64,000 nucleotides of DNA, taken from assembly GCF_020404405.1 (NCBI RefSeq), contig NZ_JAIZDA010000022.1:1-64000 (forward strand), written 5' to 3'. Below the pieces are notes generated by a model, which searched no databases, was not told the origin of the DNA, and saw only the letters and a program-made list of their open reading frames with translations. Numbering within the stretch: the first letter of the stretch is position 1; each line of letters opens with the position of its first letter. This DNA is from Novosphingobium sp. FKTRR1. GTDB taxonomy: Bacteria > Pseudomonadota > Alphaproteobacteria > Sphingomonadales > Sphingomonadaceae. A program made the position numbers and the translations under genes. Below, in pieces: positions 8,652 through 16,658 of the stretch.

Positions 8652-9401
8652 ATGATCACTCCCCCACGCATCCTGTCCATCGCCGGGTCCGATTCCGGCG
8701 GCGGGGCCGGCATTCAGGCCGATATCAAGACCATCACCATGCTTGGCGGCTATGCCATGACCGCGATCACCGCGATCACCGCGCAGGACACCACCGGGGT
8801 CCATGCGGTTGCGGCGATGGCGGGCGAACTTGTGGCCGCGCAGATCGACGCCTGCATCGGCGATATCGGGGTCGATGCGGTCAAGATCGGCATGCTGGGA
8901 TCGCCCGAAATCGCCGCCATCGTCGCCGACCGGCTGGAAGGGCTGGGTGTGCCGGTGGTGTTCGATCCGGTGATGATCGCCACCAGCGGTGCGGCGCTGG
9001 CCGATGCCGCCACCATCGCCGGGTTCGAACGGCTGATGGCTCTGGCCACGCTGACCACGCCGAACGTTGCCGAACTGGTGGTGCTGGGCGGGGATGAAGC
9101 CATGCAGGCGCGCGGCGTTGCCTGGTTGGCCAAGGGCGGCGATGCCGAAGGGCCGGACATTACCGACCGGCTGGCCGTGCCCGGCGAGCCCGTGCGTCAA
9201 TGGACCGCCCCGCGCATCGTCACGCGCGACACCCATGGCACCGGTTGCACCCTGTCGAGCGCGATCGCCACGCTGCTGGGCATGGGGTTGCCGCTGGATG
9301 AAGCGGTGGAGGATGCGCGCGAATTCGTGCGCGCCGCGCTGCTGGCCGCCCCCGGTTTTGGTAAAGGGCACGGACCGCTGGGCCATCACGCGGTGCGGTG
9401 A
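8652..9401 (+). CDS. thiD: Bifunctional hydroxymethylpyrimidine kinase / phosphomethylpyrimidine kinase
   Basis: 249 aa ribokinase-fold enzyme that phosphorylates HMP and then HMP-P for thiamine biosynthesis. Diagnostic blocks: SIAGSDSGGGAGIQAD at the N-terminus, the middle block VVFDPVMIATSG, and the catalytic loop DTHGTGCTLSSAIA. A normal-length ThiD without a fused ThiE. No TPP riboswitch is visible in the 190 bp upstream, so it is probably constitutive. It ends 1 bp before the convergent LOG-family gene, so no terminator fits between them. Confidence 0.95.
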   Translation: MITPPRILSIAGSDSGGGAGIQADIKTITMLGGYAMTAITAITAQDTTGVHAVAAMAGELVAAQIDACIGDIGVDAVKIGMLGSPEIAAIVADRLEGLGVPVVFDPVMIATSGAALADAATIAGFERLMALATLTTPNVAELVVLGGDEAMQARGVAWLAKGGDAEGPDITDRLAVPGEPVRQWTAPRIVTRDTHGTGCTLSSAIATLLGMGLPLDEAVEDAREFVRAALLAAPGFGKGHGPLGHHAVR

Positions 9402-9402
9402 A

Positions 9403-10401
9403 TCAGGTTGCCGCGCCCTCGTTGGCGGACTTGAGATCGTAGAATGCCGCGATGTGCGCCCATGCTTCGTCCGCCGTTTCCACGCGGTGGAAAAGGGTCA
9501 GGTCTTCGGCATTGATCATGCCTTCGTCGGCAAGCGCGGCGAAATCGATCACGCGGTCCCAGAATTCGCCGCCGAACAGCAGGATCGGGATCGGCCGCAT
9601 CTTGCCGGTCTGGACGAGGGTGAGCAGCTCGAAGAATTCATCGAACGTCCCGAACCCGCCGGGAAACACCGCAACTGCCCGCGCGCGCAGCAGGAAGTGC
9701 ATCTTGCGCAGCGCGAAGTAGTGGAACTGGAACGACAAGTGCGGGGTGACATAGGCGTTGGGCGCGTTTTCATGGCGCAGCGTGATGTTCAGCCCGATCG
9801 ATTCCGCGCCCGCATCGGCAGCGCCGCGATTGGCCGCCTCCATGATCGACGGGCCGCCGCCCGAGCAGACCACGAAGTGCCGCTTGCCATCCTCGACGAT
9901 CGCCGCATCGGCGGCAATCTGCGCCAACCGGCGTGCCTGATCATAGTATCGGGCCTTGGCCGCAAGCCGCTCTGCCACGGCGCGTTGCCGGGGGTCGGAG
10001 GCTGCGTCGATTCCGGCCTGCGCCTGTTCGGGTGACGGGATGCGCGCCGAGCCATAGACCACCAGCGTCGAGGCGATTGCCGCCTCATCGAGCAGCATTT
10101 CGGGCTTGAGCAGTTCCAGTTGGAAGCGCACCGGGCGCAATTCCTCGCGCAGCAAAAAGTCGGTGTCGCGGAACGCCAGCCGATAGGCGGGGTCTTGCTG
10201 TTGCGGGCTTTCCTTGGGCTGACTTTCGACAAAGCCCGCTTCCTGTTCGGCCTTGTAGAACCGGCGATGCGTCAGGTCGTGGCCGGATGGCGCGGCATTG
10301 GCGGAAGCAGGGGCGGCGGAAGCAGGGGCGGCGGAAGCAGGGGCGGCGGGGGCGGTGGAGGCCGGATCGGCGGGACCGGAGCGTTGGCTGTCATCGTTCA
10401 T
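9403..10401 (-). CDS. LOG-family (TIGR00730-type) Rossmann-fold protein
   Basis: 332 aa. The core (about 90-320) carries the lonely-guy nucleotide motifs GGGPSIMEAANRGA and PGGFGTFDEFFELLTLVQTGK. Relatives hydrolyse nucleotide 5'-monophosphates at the N-glycosidic bond (cytokinin-activating phosphoribohydrolase). This is the long bacterial form; a Pro/Ala/Ser-rich disordered N-terminus (about 10-40) is partly built from a DNA tandem repeat. Start ATG 10401 is preferred over an in-frame Met 12 codons earlier because the product then begins with a plain MNDDSQR. The exact substrate is unknown. Confidence 0.85.
   Translation of the reverse strand: MNDDSQRSGPADPASTAPAAPASAAPASAAPASANAAPSGHDLTHRRFYKAEQEAGFVESQPKESPQQQDPAYRLAFRDTDFLLREELRPVRFQLELLKPEMLLDEAAIASTLVVYGSARIPSPEQAQAGIDAASDPRQRAVAERLAAKARYYDQARRLAQIAADAAIVEDGKRHFVVCSGGGPSIMEAANRGAADAGAESIGLNITLRHENAPNAYVTPHLSFQFHYFALRKMHFLLRARAVAVFPGGFGTFDEFFELLTLVQTGKMRPIPILLFGGEFWDRVIDFAALADEGMINAEDLTLFHRVETADEAWAHIAAFYDLKSANEGAAT
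10301..10345. repeat. Three tandem 15-bp units inside the LOG-family gene
   Basis: GCGGAAGCAGGGGCG occurs three times head to tail at 10301, 10316 and 10331. Read in the gene it encodes repeated APASA pentapeptides in the disordered N-terminal tail. Because the unit is a multiple of three, copy-number change would only lengthen or shorten the tail. Confidence 0.9.
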
Positions 10402-10719
10402 GCGGCGCAACTTCGGCGAGCGGCCATCAAAGTGCAATGGCTGAACGCATTAGGAATTTGGCGTAGGCAATGGGGCAACCGCTTCGGTGATTGCATCGCC
10501 AGCGGTAACCGTGATCGGCCGCTGAACTGCGCAATCGCGCGGTTCCCATCCATCGCTTGGTGCCAGATTGGAGCAATCTCCTCGAAATTCCCACTACGCG
10601 TTAACCGAATGTCATCCCGTTCCGGTGCTTAAAACGCATTGGCCCGGCCCTGTGCAAGGACTAGGCGAATCACCGGGGCCTCCCCGGTGCAGAGGCACGA
10701 AGAAGGACAAGTGCTGGGC
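10402..10719. other. Intergenic region between the LOG gene and the Tad operon
   Basis: 318 bp without a gene, holding the divergent promoters. The only clear structure is a hairpin with arms CACCGGGG / CCCCGGTG and loop CCT at 10671-10689, ending 10 nt before the AGAAGGA ribosome-binding sequence of the Tad gene; it could affect its translation. I could not pick out a convincing -35/-10 pair. Confidence 0.6.
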
Positions 10720-12753
10720 ATGATCGGGCGCATGAAGTCGCAAACGGTTCAGGCGATGCGGGTGTGGGGCGCGCGGCTGTGGCGCGATACCGCCGGCAAC
10801 GCGCTGGCCATCGCGGCGTCGACCATCTTCCTGCTGATCGCGCTGACCGGCAGCGGCACCGATCTGACGCGTTCGTACATGACCCGCACCGCGCTGCAGA
10901 ACGCCTGCGATTCCGGCGTTCTCGCCGGGCGCAAAGCGATGAGCAAGTCGGGCAGCTATTCGACGGCCGAGACCGCCAAAGCCAACAAGATGTTCAACTT
11001 CAACTTCAACCCGCTGCCGACCGAGGCCAACAACACGACGTTCGTGACATCGGCCGACACGCAAGGCGCGGTCAACGGCGTGGCGACGACCCAGATGCCG
11101 ATGGCGGTGATGGGACTGTTCGGGTTCAAGACCGTGACGCTGTCGGTTTCGTGCAGCGCCGAACTGCAGATGGCCAGCGCCGACGTGATGTTCGTGCTCG
11201 ATACCACCGGGTCGATGGCCTACGATGTGACCAACACCACTTGCTGCAATCGGTCGGACTCGAAGATCGTCGGCCTGCGCAGCGCGGTCAGCTCGTTCTA
11301 CAAGACCGTGGCCGGAGCGGTGACCGACAAGACCAATACCCGCATCCGCTTTGCCTTCGTGCCCTACAGCTCAACGGTCAACATCAAGACGTTGGTCAGC
11401 AGCGGGGCCATGCCGACCAGCTATCTGGCCAGCTCCGCCGATTTCCAGACCCGGCTGGCCAATTTCAGCACGCCGGTGACCGTCAGCAATTCCCCGACGT
11501 CGCCAGGACCAGTGACCGAAACTTATGCGTCGGCGATCAGTTCGGCCAATTGCACCAACTACGGCAAGAACACCTACCCCAGCGGATCGGGCGGTACGCC
11601 GATCAACGGTGGTGGGCCATCGCCGGCGGCAACCACCGTTACCACCTATGCCTGGCTGTCGTGGGTGCAGACCGGCACCAGCGGCAAGACGGCCATCGGC
11701 ACGTGCAAGCGGACCAAGACGGTCACCACGACAACCTACAAGACGCTCTACAACTTCACCAACTGGAGCTACACCAAGAAATCGAGCATCGATGTATCGG
11801 CGTTCAAGGGGCTGGGCGCGGTCTCGCTGTTCACCAGCTTCAATGCGGGCGCTACCGTTCCCACGTCCGGGCCCAAGGATCGCGTGGAACTGGCCAAGCT
11901 GGTCGGCCAGACCGATGTCAGCGGGCTGAACACCAGCAGCTACACCTGGAACGGCTGCATCGAGGAGCGCGCGACCGTGCAGCAACTCTCGATGTCGCCG
12001 GTGCCCAGCGGCGCGTACGATCTCGATCTCGACAGCGCACCGACCAGCGACCCAAAAACGCAATGGAAAATGTATCTTGAGCCGCTGGAATGGTATCGCG
12101 GGACGGGCACGAGCACCTGGACGACCTGGGACGTGACCGACAGCGACCTGACGACCAAGTACAACTCGGCTTCGTACACCAGCCCACAAGCTGCCTATTG
12201 TCCGGCGCCGATGGCACAGTACACCACCGTCGACGTGTCGGACCCTGCCACCGTGCCAAGCTGGCTGACGACTTACCTCAACAGCCTGTCCGCATCGGGC
12301 GCGACGTATCACGATCTTGGCATGATCTGGGGCGGGCGGCTGGGCAGCCCGAACGGCATCTTTGCCAGCAACGTGAATGCCGATGCCACCAAGTTTCCGT
12401 CGGTCAGCCGCCACGTGATCTTCATGACCGACGGCACGATGGAGCCGACAAGCACGATCTACAACGCCTATGGCACCGAATGGTATGACAACCGCATCGC
12501 GCCCTATAACGCGACCAGCGGCTCCACCGGCACGCTGGCCACGTATCACAACAACCGCTTTCTGGCGGCGTGCGACAAGTTGAAGGCGATGGGCTATACC
12601 ATCTGGGTGATCGGTTTCGGGCAAAGCCTGACCACGCCGATGCAGACCTGCTCCACCGCCAATCGCGCCTATTACGCCAGCAACACCACCGAGCTGACCA
12701 ATACCTTCAAGTACATTGCGGGGCAGGTCGCCGACTTGCGCATCAAGAAATGA
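10720..12753 (+). CDS. TadG-like pilus-assembly protein with von Willebrand factor A domain
   Basis: 677 aa from ATG 10720. Residues about 18-45 form a pilin-like membrane segment (GNALAIAASTIFLLIALTG) of the Tad N-terminal family, followed by a VWA domain whose metal site begins DTTGSMAYD and ends in FMTDGTMEP; an insertion rich in Thr/Ser/Gly sits between them. Such proteins are thought to sit in the periplasm, anchored to the inner membrane, as part of the Flp/Tad adherence machinery. The start is uncertain: GTG 10711 is in frame but only 3 nt from AGAAGGA, ATG 10720 is 12 nt away. First of three genes joined by ATGA overlaps; the secretion ATPase and Flp pilin genes are not in this window. 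Confidence 0.82.
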   Translation: MIGRMKSQTVQAMRVWGARLWRDTAGNALAIAASTIFLLIALTGSGTDLTRSYMTRTALQNACDSGVLAGRKAMSKSGSYSTAETAKANKMFNFNFNPLPTEANNTTFVTSADTQGAVNGVATTQMPMAVMGLFGFKTVTLSVSCSAELQMASADVMFVLDTTGSMAYDVTNTTCCNRSDSKIVGLRSAVSSFYKTVAGAVTDKTNTRIRFAFVPYSSTVNIKTLVSSGAMPTSYLASSADFQTRLANFSTPVTVSNSPTSPGPVTETYASAISSANCTNYGKNTYPSGSGGTPINGGGPSPAATTVTTYAWLSWVQTGTSGKTAIGTCKRTKTVTTTTYKTLYNFTNWSYTKKSSIDVSAFKGLGAVSLFTSFNAGATVPTSGPKDRVELAKLVGQTDVSGLNTSSYTWNGCIEERATVQQLSMSPVPSGAYDLDLDSAPTSDPKTQWKMYLEPLEWYRGTGTSTWTTWDVTDSDLTTKYNSASYTSPQAAYCPAPMAQYTTVDVSDPATVPSWLTTYLNSLSASGATYHDLGMIWGGRLGSPNGIFASNVNADATKFPSVSRHVIFMTDGTMEPTSTIYNAYGTEWYDNRIAPYNATSGSTGTLATYHNNRFLAACDKLKAMGYTIWVIGFGQSLTTPMQTCSTANRAYYASNTTELTNTFKYIAGQVADLRIKK

Positions 12754-13364
12754 GGCTGCCCTCGGCCCGTCGTGCCCTGCGCAAGGTGCGGGCGCTGATA
12801 ACCGACAGGCGCGGCGCGGCGGCGGTGGAATTCGCCATGACCGCGCCGATCCTTTTCGTGATCATCGGCGCATCGCTGCAATTTGCGCACTTGTTCTATG
12901 TCCGCAGCGTGCTGACCTCGGTCGTCAACGCGGCGGGGCGCAATTCGGCACTGCAAAGCGCGGCCACTTCGCAAACGGCAATCGACACGCGGGTCTCGAC
13001 GGTGATCCACGAGATCGCGCCCAAGGCGACGCTGACCTTCACCCGGCGCAACTATGCCGACTTTTCGAAGATCGGCGTTCCCGAAGACTTCACCGACACC
13101 AACGGCAATGGCGTTTACGATCCCAAGGAATGCTTCGTCGACATGAACGGCAACGGCCAATGGGACGATGACATGGGCAAGACCGGGCAGGGCGGCGCGG
13201 ACGACGTCGTGGCCTACACCGTCTCGGTCACGTATCCGGCGCTGTTCGGGTTCACCCATGCCTTCGGCTATCCGCTGAGCCAGACGATCAACGCCACGAC
13301 CATCCTCAAGAACCAGCCCTATGCCACGCAATCGACGCGGACGGGCGTGCAGGTTTGCCCATGA
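12750..13364 (+). CDS. TadE-like minor pseudopilin with EF-hand-like loops
   Basis: 204 aa. After a short basic leader (RRALRKVRALITDRRG) comes the TadE signature AAAVEFAMTAPILFVIIGAS, a membrane helix with the conserved Glu. The periplasmic part carries two calcium-loop-like motifs, DTNGNGVYDPKE and DMNGNGQWDDD, the kind found in dockerin/EF-hand loops; they may bind Ca2+ to stabilise the pilus tip. Start ATG 12750 overlaps the previous stop as ATGA, so translation is probably coupled. Confidence 0.85.
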   Translation: MRLPSARRALRKVRALITDRRGAAAVEFAMTAPILFVIIGASLQFAHLFYVRSVLTSVVNAAGRNSALQSAATSQTAIDTRVSTVIHEIAPKATLTFTRRNYADFSKIGVPEDFTDTNGNGVYDPKECFVDMNGNGQWDDDMGKTGQGGADDVVAYTVSVTYPALFGFTHAFGYPLSQTINATTILKNQPYATQSTRTGVQVCP

Positions 13365-14029
13365 CTCACGTATCGCAGCCCGGCCTTCGCCAACGCCTCC
13401 TGCGCCTCATGCATCGCTTGAGGCGCGATCGCAGCGCGGTGACGATCGTGGAGATCGGCGTGTCGATGCCGCTGATGCTGGGCTTGGCGCTGGCCGGGGC
13501 CGAGACGGTCAATCTGGCGCACCTGCACATGCGGCTCAACCAGCTGGCGATCACCACCGCCGACAATGCCAGCCGCGCCAAGCAGGCCATCGTCGGTGGC
13601 GCCCCGCGCATGCGTGAGGTGGACGTGGCACAAGTGTTCAATGGCGCGGCGCTGTCTGTCGCCGACCTCGACTTCACCAACAACGGTCGGGTGATCCTGT
13701 CCAGTCTGGAAACGAACGGTTCGGGCGGACAGTGGATTCACTGGCAGCGGTGCTTTGGCACCACCGCCTACAAGTCGCGTTACGGGGTGGAGGGCACGGG
13801 GATCACCGGCACCGCCTTTGCCGGAATGGGCCAGACGACGACCAAGATGGTGGCCGACACCGGCAGCGCGATCATGTTCGTGGAAGTCGCCTACAATTAC
13901 CGGCCGATGTTCTTCGACACGTTCGTTCACAACATGGTGATCCGCAAGGAAGCGGCCATGTACGTGCGCGACGATCGCGACCTGACGCAGCTTTATGCGT
14001 CCTCGCCGACAGTCCCTGCTACTTGCTGA
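13361..14029 (+). CDS. TadE/TadG-like pilus-assembly protein
   Basis: 222 aa. A basic N-terminus (QRLLRLMHRLRRDRSA) precedes VTIVEIGVSMPLMLGLALAGAE, the TadE membrane helix with its Glu. The remainder is a periplasmic domain without recognisable catalytic motif. Start ATG 13361 overlaps the preceding stop (ATGA), making a three-gene translationally coupled unit ending in a strong hairpin. Confidence 0.8.
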   Translation: MTHVSQPGLRQRLLRLMHRLRRDRSAVTIVEIGVSMPLMLGLALAGAETVNLAHLHMRLNQLAITTADNASRAKQAIVGGAPRMREVDVAQVFNGAALSVADLDFTNNGRVILSSLETNGSGGQWIHWQRCFGTTAYKSRYGVEGTGITGTAFAGMGQTTTKMVADTGSAIMFVEVAYNYRPMFFDTFVHNMVIRKEAAMYVRDDRDLTQLYASSPTVPATC

Positions 14030-14036
14030 GACGGAC

Positions 14037-14069
14037 GCATGGGGCCGAGGCGTTGCCTTGGCCCCATGC
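14037..14069. terminator. Long hairpin terminator between the Tad operon and the acyl-CoA dehydrogenase operon
   Basis: GCATGGGGCC pairs with GGCCCCATGC, and the stem continues through AGGC / GCCT to a GTT loop with a single G-T pair in between, about 15 pairs in all. It lies between convergent operons, so it can serve both. Confidence 0.75.
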
Positions 14070-14083
14070 GGTTGCGTTCATCG

Positions 14084-15196
14084 TCAGGCGGCGCGGCCCA
14101 GCGCGATGTAGCGCGCGAGATGGTGGTCATCGTCGCCCAGTTGATGGCCCAGCATGATCAGCCGCTTGGCATAGTGCGACAACGGCAGTTCCCAGGTCAT
14201 GCCGATGCCGCCGTGCATCTGGATCGCCTCTTCGGCGGCCAGCGTGCCCGCCTTGCCCAGCGTGACCTTGGCCGCCGACACCGCGCGTTCGCGCGTCACC
14301 CGGTCGGCTTCGAGCGCGGCTGCGGCATTGATCGCGGCAGAGCGCTGCTGCTCGATCTCCAGCGCCACGGTTGCCATGCGGTGCTGCAGCGCCTGGAACT
14401 TGCCGATCGGCACGCCGAACTGCTTGCGCGTGCGCAGATAGTCGAGCGTGCTCTGCTTGAGCACGTCGGCCACGCCGACCGCTTCCCAGCTCAACGCGAC
14501 CAGACCCGCAGCCACCGCATCTTCGATCAGCGGAAGGCCGTCGGTGGCGATCAAGGTTGCCGGCGTGCCCGCCAGCGTGATCTCGCCCCCGCGTCCGCCA
14601 TCGATCAGCGCATAGGCGCGCACCGACAGACCCGCCGCGCCCTTGTCGACCGCGAACAGGCCGATCCCGGCTTCATCGCCAGGCGCACCGGAAATGCGCG
14701 CCGAAACGATCAGCACGTCGGCGGTATCGGCTTGCGGCACCACCGCCTTGGTCCCGGTCAGCGTCCATGCACCGGCGGTTTCGCTGGCCTTGGCGGCGAT
14801 CCCGGCCAGATCATAGCGGCTGTCGGCTTCCTCATGCGCGAAGGCCAGCACTTTGGCACCGGCGATCACTTCGCCCAGCAGGTCTTCCTGTCCGCCAGCG
14901 CGTTCGAGCACGCGGCCCGCCAGCAACGTGCCCAGGAACGGTTCGACCACCAGCGAACGGCCAAGTTGTTCGAACACCACCGCGATGTCGAAGCCCTTGC
15001 CGCCAAACCCGCCAGCCTCTTCGCCGAACAGCGCGCCGATCACGCCCAGTTCGGCCAGCGCCGCCCAATGTTCCGCCGACCAGCCCTCGGCCGAAGCCGC
15101 GATCTTGTGGCGCACATCGATGGGATAGCGCTGTTGCAGGTAACGGCCCAGCGAATCGCTGAGCATCTGGCGGTCTTCGGTATGGTTGAAATCCAT
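14084..15196 (-). CDS. Acyl-CoA dehydrogenase family protein (second of a pair)
   Basis: 370 aa flavoprotein of the acyl-CoA dehydrogenase fold: helical N-terminal domain (DFNHTEDRQMLSDSLGRYL), middle beta domain (WTLTGTKAVVPQA) and C-terminal helical domain with QMHGGIGMTWELPLSHYAKR. The N-terminal and active-site regions are less conserved than in its neighbour, as is usual for the smaller partner of heteromeric ACADs (e.g. the steroid-degradation type). Starts 5 nt after the stop of the upstream ACAD gene, so the two are an operon and may form one heteromeric enzyme. Substrate unknown. Confidence 0.85.
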   Translation of the reverse strand: MDFNHTEDRQMLSDSLGRYLQQRYPIDVRHKIAASAEGWSAEHWAALAELGVIGALFGEEAGGFGGKGFDIAVVFEQLGRSLVVEPFLGTLLAGRVLERAGGQEDLLGEVIAGAKVLAFAHEEADSRYDLAGIAAKASETAGAWTLTGTKAVVPQADTADVLIVSARISGAPGDEAGIGLFAVDKGAAGLSVRAYALIDGGRGGEITLAGTPATLIATDGLPLIEDAVAAGLVALSWEAVGVADVLKQSTLDYLRTRKQFGVPIGKFQALQHRMATVALEIEQQRSAAINAAAALEADRVTRERAVSAAKVTLGKAGTLAAEEAIQMHGGIGMTWELPLSHYAKRLIMLGHQLGDDDHHLARYIALGRAA

Positions 15197-15201
15197 GGTT
15201 C

Positions 15202-16398
15202 TCAGAGCTCCAGCACGGCTTTGGTGATGATTTCGCGCTGCACCTCGTTGGAGCCGCCAAAGATCGAAAGTTTGCGATTGTTGAAGTATTCCGCCGAAAT
15301 CGGTGCGGCATAGTCGGCGCCCACCGGCTCGGCATTGCTGCCTTCGATGAACGCTTCGGGCACGAAGGGCTGGGCATAAGGGCCCAAGGCCTTGCGGGCG
15401 AGGGTGTTGATTTCCTGCCGGATTTCGGTGCCGCGGATTTTCAGCATCGAGCTTTCCGCCGTCGGCGCCGCGCCATGCCCGGCCGCTGCCAGCACGCGCA
15501 TGTTGGTGGTCTTCATGTTCTCCAGCTCGATTTCGAGCCGGGCAAGCCGCGCTGCGAACAGCGGATCTTCGGCCAGCGGGCGGCCGCCCTTTTTCTGGGT
15601 GGCGGCGATGTGGTGCAAGTGGTCGAGCGCGGCCATCGAACTGCCGACCCCGGCAATGCCGGTGCGTTCATACGTCAGCAGGTACTTGGCGTAAGTCCAG
15701 CCCTTGTTCTCCTCGCCGACCAGATTGGTCACCGGCACGCGCACATCGGTGAAGAACACTTCGTTCACTTCGTGCTCGCCATCGAGCAGATAGATCGGGC
15801 GCACTTCGATGCCCGGCGTGTTCATGTCGATCAGCAGGAATGAGATGCCTTCCTGCCGCTTGCCCTCGTTCGAGGTGCGGACAAGGCAGAACATCCAGTT
15901 GGCGTGGTGGCCCAGTGTGGTCCACGTCTTTTGTCCATTGACCACATAGTGATCGCCATCGCGTACCGCGCTGGTCTTCAGGCTGGCAAGGTCGGACCCT
16001 GCGCCCGGCTCGGAATAGCCCTGACACCACCAGTCGGTGCCATCCAGAATGCGCGGGAGGTAGTGCTGCTTCTGCTCTTCGGTGCCGAACTTGATCAGCA
16101 CCGGGGCCAGCATCGACGTGCCGAAGGGCAGGATGCGCGGCGCATGCGCGATCGAGGTTTCCAGATCGAAGATGAATCCCTGCGTCACGCTCCAGCCGGT
16201 GCCGCCCCATTCCTTGGGCCAGTGGCTGGCCAGCCAGCCGCGCTCATTGAGAATGGCGTGCCATTCTTCATGGTCGGCCTTGGTCAGGCGCTTGCCGGTG
16301 CGGATCTTGTCCGCCAGCCGCTTGGGCAGCTTGTCCTTGAGGAAGGCGCGCACTTCCTGGCGGAATGCCTCGTCTTCGGGGCTGAACGAAAGGTCCAT
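15202..16398 (-). CDS. Acyl-CoA dehydrogenase family protein (first of a pair)
   Basis: 398 aa. Motifs include DWWCQGYSEPGAGSDLASLKT (FAD/substrate loop), NGQKTWTTLGHHANW and the C-terminal SIFGGSNEVQREI. Start ATG 16398 has GAGAGGA upstream and gives the standard N-terminus MDLSFSPEDEAFRQEV; an in-frame Met 11 codons earlier lacks a site. It oxidises an acyl-CoA at the alpha-beta bond and passes electrons to ETF. Leads a two-gene operon; a 260-bp upstream region separates it from pbpC and should hold the promoter. Confidence 0.88.
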   Translation of the reverse strand: MDLSFSPEDEAFRQEVRAFLKDKLPKRLADKIRTGKRLTKADHEEWHAILNERGWLASHWPKEWGGTGWSVTQGFIFDLETSIAHAPRILPFGTSMLAPVLIKFGTEEQKQHYLPRILDGTDWWCQGYSEPGAGSDLASLKTSAVRDGDHYVVNGQKTWTTLGHHANWMFCLVRTSNEGKRQEGISFLLIDMNTPGIEVRPIYLLDGEHEVNEVFFTDVRVPVTNLVGEENKGWTYAKYLLTYERTGIAGVGSSMAALDHLHHIAATQKKGGRPLAEDPLFAARLARLEIELENMKTTNMRVLAAAGHGAAPTAESSMLKIRGTEIRQEINTLARKALGPYAQPFVPEAFIEGSNAEPVGADYAAPISAEYFNNRKLSIFGGSNEVQREIITKAVLEL

Positions 16399-16658
16399 GC
16401 CAATTCCTCTCCAAATGAGCGTCCGGTCCACCTGCGGCGCCGGATTTCTGTCCTTTTCCTAGCGCTACTGACACGGCTGTTCAAATGGTGCGCGTTGCCC
16501 CGGTGTGCATTTTTGCGTTTCCGCTACGGCACTGCTGCCACCGGGACCGGTGCAATCAGGCAGGGACGAACGGTTGCGCAGCAATCGGGTGCACAACAGC
16601 GCCTGATGCCGATTCGAATCGCCCCGTTTCGGCGCGAGTACGAGCTTCCGCCGGTGGC

